In this document: piece by piece, positions 5,600 to 9,290 of the stretch
Layout: every line of letters begins with the position of its first letter
Numbering within the stretch: position 1 is the first letter of the stretch
Origin: Deltaproteobacteria bacterium
GTDB taxonomy: Bacteria > Desulfobacterota > DSM-4660 > Desulfatiglandales > Desulfatiglandaceae
DNA: 9,290 bases
Reading direction: 5' to 3'
NCBI GenBank assembly: GCA_018644785.1
Contig: JABGPV010000207.1
Span: forward strand, 1-9,290
Translations under genes and position numbers: made by a program
Notes under the pieces: model-generated
Told to the model about the DNA's origin: nothing
The model's input: the letters and a program-made list of their open reading frames with translations, nothing else
Databases searched by the model: none

Positions 5600-6910
5600 A
5601 TGGAAAAGACCTTTTCCCGGGACCGGGTTATTATTTTCGGGCGATACCCCGTTCCCGGATTGACGAAAACCCGCCTGATCCCTGTCCTGGGGCCAGTTGA
5701 CGCCGCCAACCTTCAGCGCCATTTAACAGAACAAACCTTTCTCACGGCAAAGGAATTTGCCACCCGGCACAAAATCACCATGGAGTGCTGTTTTGAAGGG
5801 GGCACACCCCAAAAAGTACGTCGCTGGCTGGGACCCATTCCCATATTATCTTTTCAGCATGCAGGGGACTTGGGCCGACGAATGCGCTTCGCTATGTTTG
5901 ATGCCCTGAATAATGGAAGCAAACGGGTGGTTTTATTGGGCACGGATATTTTGGGAGTAAACGCTGAAATCCTGGAACAAGCCTTTGCTGCACTGCTCAA
6001 ACACGATATTGTTCTCGGACCGAGCACGGACGGGGGATATTGGCTCATGGGGCTGAAACGGCCCATTGACCTTTTTCAGGATATCGATTGGAGCACCCCC
6101 CGAGTCCTAGAGCAGACCCTGACACAGGCCCGGCAAATGGGTTTAACGTTTCATATTCTCAAATTCTTGTCGGATGTGGATACCCCTGAAGATTATAGGA
6201 GATTGCGGCTTGAAGAAAGTATCCCGGGGATCTTTCTATCGGTTGTCATACCGGCCCTTAACGAGGAAAATTATATTCACCGTGCCATTTCGAGTGCAAC
6301 GGACCAGGACGTGGAAGTAATTGTGGTCGATGGGGGAAGCACCGATCGTACTGTCAGCCAGGCTGAATCTCTAGGAGCACGGGTTATCCGCAGCCCTTCG
6401 GGTCGCGCGCGGCAACAGAATTTCGGGGCCACTGCGGCTAAAGGTGAAAACCTGCTTTTTCTCCATGCAGATACCCTTTTGCCCGAAGGCTATGTGACCC
6501 AGGTTTTTGAAACCCTGATGGCATCAGGGAGAGTGCTGGGAGCTTTTCGTTTCAAGACGGATTTTCGTCGTCCCCTGATGCGGGTTGTGGAGTGGGTTAC
6601 CCACCTGCGATCCAGATATCTTCGGCTTCCTTATGGGGACCAGGCGATTTTCATGAAAAAGTCGGTTTTTGAAAGGGTTGGTGGTTTTCCCATGGTTCCC
6701 ATCGGGGAGGACCTTTTGCTGGTGCGCCATTTGATCAAACACAAAAATGTGCGGGTTCTTTTGGCAACGGGAACCGCGGTCACATCGGGCCGCCGATGGG
6801 AAACATATGGACCGCTTAAGACCACATGGATGAACCAGCTAATGCTGGCGGGCATGGCCATGGGTATTTCCCCTCAAACCCTGTCCCGCCTCTACCGAAG
6901 ATCTTCTTAA
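5600..6910 (+). CDS. Fused DUF2064/CofC-like domain and GT2 glycosyltransferase (TIGR04282-TIGR04283-type)
   Basis: A 436-residue two-domain protein. Residues 8-205 form a DUF2064, CofC-like nucleotidyltransferase-fold domain with FGRYPVPGLTKTRL (13-26), GTDI (114-117), GPSTDGGYWLMG (140-151) and DVDTPED (192-198). Residues 211-432 form a family 2 glycosyltransferase with VVIPALNEE (215-223), VVDGGSTDRT (242-251), GRARQQNFGA (268-277), the metal-binding-type LHADT (288-292), GDQAIF (346-351) and GEDLLL (369-374). The join is only a few residues long. The two halves correspond to the pair described as rSAM/selenodomain-associated transferases and later tied to arsenosugar biosynthesis loci, normally adjacent separate genes. 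No arsM-like or ArsS-like radical SAM gene is in the window, so the sugar acceptor is unknown. The ATG at 5600 has an in-frame TGA 6 bases upstream and no clear Shine-Dalgarno. A bulged stem (5560-5580) lies in the 69-base gap from the hydrolase. No transmembrane segment is evident. Confidence 0.88.
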   Translation: MEKTFSRDRVIIFGRYPVPGLTKTRLIPVLGPVDAANLQRHLTEQTFLTAKEFATRHKITMECCFEGGTPQKVRRWLGPIPILSFQHAGDLGRRMRFAMFDALNNGSKRVVLLGTDILGVNAEILEQAFAALLKHDIVLGPSTDGGYWLMGLKRPIDLFQDIDWSTPRVLEQTLTQARQMGLTFHILKFLSDVDTPEDYRRLRLEESIPGIFLSVVIPALNEENYIHRAISSATDQDVEVIVVDGGSTDRTVSQAESLGARVIRSPSGRARQQNFGATAAKGENLLFLHADTLLPEGYVTQVFETLMASGRVLGAFRFKTDFRRPLMRVVEWVTHLRSRYLRLPYGDQAIFMKKSVFERVGGFPMVPIGEDLLLVRHLIKHKNVRVLLATGTAVTSGRRWETYGPLKTTWMNQLMLAGMAMGISPQTLSRLYRRSS

Positions 6911-6919
6911 TGGATTTTC

Positions 6920-6949
6920 TTGACTTAAAAATGATCGCCGGCTTATATG
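6920..6949 (+). promoter_or_regulatory. Candidate sigma-70 promoter for rnc-radical SAM-era
   Basis: TTGACT (6920-6925, 5 of 6) and TATATG (6944-6949, 4 of 6) are separated by 18 bases in the short gap after the glycosyltransferase stop. Transcription would start near 6957, about 36 bases before the rnc start. No intrinsic terminator separates it from the preceding gene, so read-through from upstream is also possible. Confidence 0.5.
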
Positions 6950-6992
6950 TGACCTTAACGGATCAGGTTTCTTACCAAACAGGTGAATTTTT

Positions 6993-7703
6993 GTGACAGC
7001 CCCCCATCCAAACCAGAAATTTGAAACCCTTTATGAAGTACTGGGATATACGTTCAGGGACCCTGCGCTGGTCCTTCAGGCATTTCGGCATTCTTCCTAT
7101 GTAAATGAACACGTAGGTGCCAGTCTTGAAGACAATGAGCGCCTCGAATTCCTGGGAGATGCCGTGCTCGACCTGGCCGTCAGCCATCTGCTCATGGAAA
7201 AAAACATGGAAGCCGATGAAGGGGAACTCTCCAGGTTCAGGTCCATGGTGGTCGATGAAGCAGGGCTTCATGAGGTCGCCACAAGGCTTCACCTGGGCGG
7301 CTATCTGCTTCTGGGGAAGGGAGAAGACCAGAGTCTCGGCAGGGAGAAGCCTTCTATTCTTGCGGATGTCACCGAAGCCCTTATCGGGGCCATTTATCTG
7401 GACGGCGGATTTGACGAGACAAAAAAGGTCATTAAGAAATTGTTTTCTTCCCTTCTGAAAAAACTGGAAACAGATGATCTGGTTCAGGATTTTAAGAGTC
7501 TGCTGCAGGAATTTACCCAGCAGGCTTTCAAAAGTCTTCCAAAATACCGGCTCACGGAAGAAACAGGGCCTGCACACGATAAGGTGTTTCGTATTGCTTT
7601 GGCCGTTAATGGCATTGTTCTGGCTGAGGGAAAAGGAAAAAGCAAAAAGGAGGCTGAACAGCGTGCGGCAAAGGAGGCGTTTTTCCGCCTGAATGAAGAT
7701 TGA
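6993..7703 (+). CDS. rnc: Ribonuclease III
   Basis: RNase III cuts double-stranded RNA, maturing the 16S/23S rRNA precursor and controlling some mRNAs, as a cytoplasmic Mg-dependent homodimer. The 236-residue product has the usual bacterial length. The signature NERLEFLGDAVL is at 48-59, carrying Glu52 and catalytic Asp56. The second half of the metal site is in SILADVTEALIGAIYLDGG (121-139), with Asp125 and Glu128, equivalent to the E. coli catalytic Asp and Glu. A C-terminal double-stranded RNA-binding domain spans about 164-232 and ends in the typical GKSKKEAEQRAAKEA (214-228). The start is GTG at 6993, supported by AGGTGA (6981-6986) six bases upstream and by the absence of a better in-frame codon. 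Its stop overlaps the TTG start of the radical SAM gene, and rnc is linked to era as in many bacteria, although here with a gene between them. Confidence 0.97.
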   Translation: MTAPHPNQKFETLYEVLGYTFRDPALVLQAFRHSSYVNEHVGASLEDNERLEFLGDAVLDLAVSHLLMEKNMEADEGELSRFRSMVVDEAGLHEVATRLHLGGYLLLGKGEDQSLGREKPSILADVTEALIGAIYLDGGFDETKKVIKKLFSSLLKKLETDDLVQDFKSLLQEFTQQAFKSLPKYRLTEETGPAHDKVFRIALAVNGIVLAEGKGKSKKEAEQRAAKEAFFRLNED

Positions 7704-8719
7704 GACCCCTGATTATCCCCATATTTATTTCCCACGCCGGATGCCCGCACAAATGCCTTTTCTGCGATCAGGAACGGATCACCGCCCGGACACATCATTT
7801 GCCAGGCCCTCAAGAGGTGCGAAAAACCCTGGATGCGGCGATAGATACCCCCGGGTTTGACCGGAATCGAAATGCGGAATTGGCCTTTTATGGCGGAACA
7901 TTTACCGGGCTTTCCAAAACCCGCATGGAATCCCTGCTGAAAGCTGCAGCACCCTACGTGCGCTCCGGCATGGTACAGTCCATCAGGATCTCAACGCGCC
8001 CCGATTCACTGGATGATGAACGACTGACCATTTTGAAGGCATATGGCGTTTCCACTGTGGAACTGGGAGCCCAGTCCATGAATGACCGTGTTCTGGCGCT
8101 TTCTCAAAGGGGACACAGCGCAGAGGACACCATAAGAGCGGTTCGGATGTTGAAGGACCATGGTTTAAAAGTGGGCATCCAGCTAATGCCGGGGCTTCCG
8201 GGCGATTCAAGGAAAGAATTTTCCGCTACCACAAAAAAGGTACTGGCCCTTAAACCTCATATGGTGCGGCTGTATCCCGCCCTGGTAATAAAAGGGACCG
8301 GACTGGCCCGTATGCATAGCGAGGGGGCGTATCAGCCATTTTCTCTTGAAGAAGCCGTCAATCTATGTGTGGAAAACGTCCTTTTGTTCGAGGGAAATGG
8401 GATTCCGGTGATCAGAATCGGTCTTATGAGCTCGCCGTCGCTTCTGGAAAAGGGTCGCATCGTATCAGGGCCCTGGCACCCCGCCTTTGGATTCCTGGTC
8501 CGCTCGGCCATTCATCTCAGGGGCATTACCCTTGATCTGCCGATCCCTGGAAATGTCGAACAGATCAGAATTTTCACACCCATGCGGGAAATCCCCCTGG
8601 TAAGGGGCTACAAAAACCAGGGAATCCGGAAAATTGAACAAATAACAGGGGCAAGGGTCATGGGCGTTGTGCCCGATGACACGGTTCCAATGGGAAGCAT
8701 TCGTTTGGAGATGATATGA
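7700..8719 (+). CDS. Elp3-like radical SAM protein without acetyltransferase domain
   Basis: The 339-residue product binds a [4Fe-4S] cluster through the CX3CX2C motif Cys15, Cys19 and Cys22 within AGCPHKCLFC (13-22). Further radical SAM core features are GGTFTGL (65-71), ISTRPD (97-102), ELGAQSMND (121-129) and MPGLPGD (163-169). The region from about 187 (RLYPALVIKGTGL) resembles the small C-terminal domain attached to Elp3-type proteins. The GNAT acetyltransferase domain of true Elp3 is absent, and no extra cysteine cluster typical of SPASM proteins is seen. The start is TTG at 7700, overlapping the rnc stop as TTGA; an in-frame TGA lies just upstream and the conserved N-terminus PLIIPIFI runs directly from it, so no later start fits. 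The nearest strong Shine-Dalgarno, AAGGAGG (7671-7677), is 22 bases away. Position between rnc and era suggests a role in RNA modification or ribosome maturation, but this is inference; the reaction is unknown. Confidence 0.9.
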   Translation: MRPLIIPIFISHAGCPHKCLFCDQERITARTHHLPGPQEVRKTLDAAIDTPGFDRNRNAELAFYGGTFTGLSKTRMESLLKAAAPYVRSGMVQSIRISTRPDSLDDERLTILKAYGVSTVELGAQSMNDRVLALSQRGHSAEDTIRAVRMLKDHGLKVGIQLMPGLPGDSRKEFSATTKKVLALKPHMVRLYPALVIKGTGLARMHSEGAYQPFSLEEAVNLCVENVLLFEGNGIPVIRIGLMSSPSLLEKGRIVSGPWHPAFGFLVRSAIHLRGITLDLPIPGNVEQIRIFTPMREIPLVRGYKNQGIRKIEQITGARVMGVVPDDTVPMGSIRLEMI

Positions 8720-9290
8720 GTTTTAAATCGGGATTTATCGGCATTATCGGTCCGCCCAACGTGGGCAAATCGACCCTGTTAAACAGCATCATGGGAACGA
8801 AACTTGCCATCGTGTCCCCTAAACCGCAAACCACCAGAAACCGTATCCTGGGTGTTTTTCACCGAGATGACTGCCAGATGGTGTTCATGGATACCCCGGG
8901 GATTCACCGAACCCGGACGGCGCTTCACAAATCAATGGTTGACGCCGCTTTTGCCGCCTTTCATGAAGTGGATATCATTCTGATGATGATCGAGGCGGGT
9001 TCTCGCGAGGATTCTGCTATTCCATCCATTATCAACGGCTTGAAATCAATTGATAAACCCTTGTTTCTGGCCATTAACAAAATCGATAGGGTGGAAAAAG
9101 AAAGGATCCTCCCCATTTTAGCAGATTACGGGGAAAAATTATCCTTTGATGCCATGATTCCCATTTCTGCGCTCAAAGGCCATGGCGTGGATGCATTATT
9201 GAGCCAATTGAAACGACGCTTGAAACCGGGGCCCAGGTTTTTCCCCTCGGATATGAACACCGATCAATCGGAAGCTTTCATGGTGTCTGA
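8716..9290 (+). CDS. era: GTPase Era, cut by the window edge
   Basis: Era is an essential GTPase that binds the 3' end of 16S rRNA and assists 30S subunit assembly. Only the first 191 codons of an expected ~300 are present: the GTPase domain is almost complete and the KH RNA-binding domain lies outside. Motifs are G1 GPPNVGKS (12-19), the switch I region with KPQTTRNR (36-43), G3 DTPG (59-62), G4 NKID (121-124) and G5 SAL (151-153). The linker FFPSDMNTDQSEAFMVS (175-191) is the typical Era segment leading into the KH domain and separates it from the related Der/EngA. The second P-loop residue is Pro, where many Era proteins have Arg. The ATG at 8716 follows GGAG (8707-8710) at 5 bases and overlaps the radical SAM stop as ATGA, a strong sign of translational coupling. 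Confidence 0.96.
   Translation, partial: MSFKSGFIGIIGPPNVGKSTLLNSIMGTKLAIVSPKPQTTRNRILGVFHRDDCQMVFMDTPGIHRTRTALHKSMVDAAFAAFHEVDIILMMIEAGSREDSAIPSIINGLKSIDKPLFLAINKIDRVEKERILPILADYGEKLSFDAMIPISALKGHGVDALLSQLKRRLKPGPRFFPSDMNTDQSEAFMVS

Noticed and set aside
6972..7577. 201-codon open frame on the minus strand opposite rnc
   Set aside because: It is antisense to the RNase III catalytic domain and has no supporting ribosome site or domain.

Overview
The window is a chromosomal housekeeping segment, about half G+C, most consistent with a Desulfobacterota (Desulfobacteria-like, former Deltaproteobacteria) genome. That assignment is an inference. It rests on the gene content: a CofC-like/GT2 glycosyltransferase pair of the kind found in arsenosugar or radical-SAM/selenodomain loci, a short Elp3-like radical SAM gene between rnc and era, an Era P-loop of the form GPPNVGKS, and an SCLY-like cysteine desulfurase. 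I see no insertion sequence, prophage, CRISPR array, tRNA or rRNA.

Layout. Positions 1-118 lie beyond the end of priA; they carry no recognisable gene, only a short near-repeat and a GC-rich hairpin. A two-gene unit reads leftward: a cysteine desulfurase/selenocysteine lyase-like gene (3524-2370), then priA (2377-119), overlapping by ATGAATGA. A divergent intergenic region (3525-3745) holds back-to-back promoter candidates sharing one palindrome, plus a two-tier stem-loop in the desulfurase leader. Reading rightward are fabH (3746-4735), an alpha/beta hydrolase (4757-5530) and a two-domain glycosyltransferase (5600-6910). After a promoter candidate near 6920-6949 comes the tightly packed unit rnc (6993-7703), Elp3-like radical SAM (7700-8719) and era (8716 to the window edge, incomplete).

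How the genes work together. PriA (replication restart), RNase III (rRNA and dsRNA processing) and Era (30S assembly) are core information-processing proteins. FabH starts fatty acid chains from acyl-CoA and malonyl-ACP; the following hydrolase is probably co-transcribed but its substrate cannot be read from sequence. The least ordinary gene is the 436-residue fusion of a DUF2064/CofC-like nucleotidyltransferase-type domain to a GT2 glycosyltransferase domain, two activities usually made by separate neighbouring genes. I did not find a clearly new multi-gene system. The items most worth a second look are this fusion, the structured leader and shared operator-like palindrome between the divergent units, and the radical SAM gene coupled to rnc and era.
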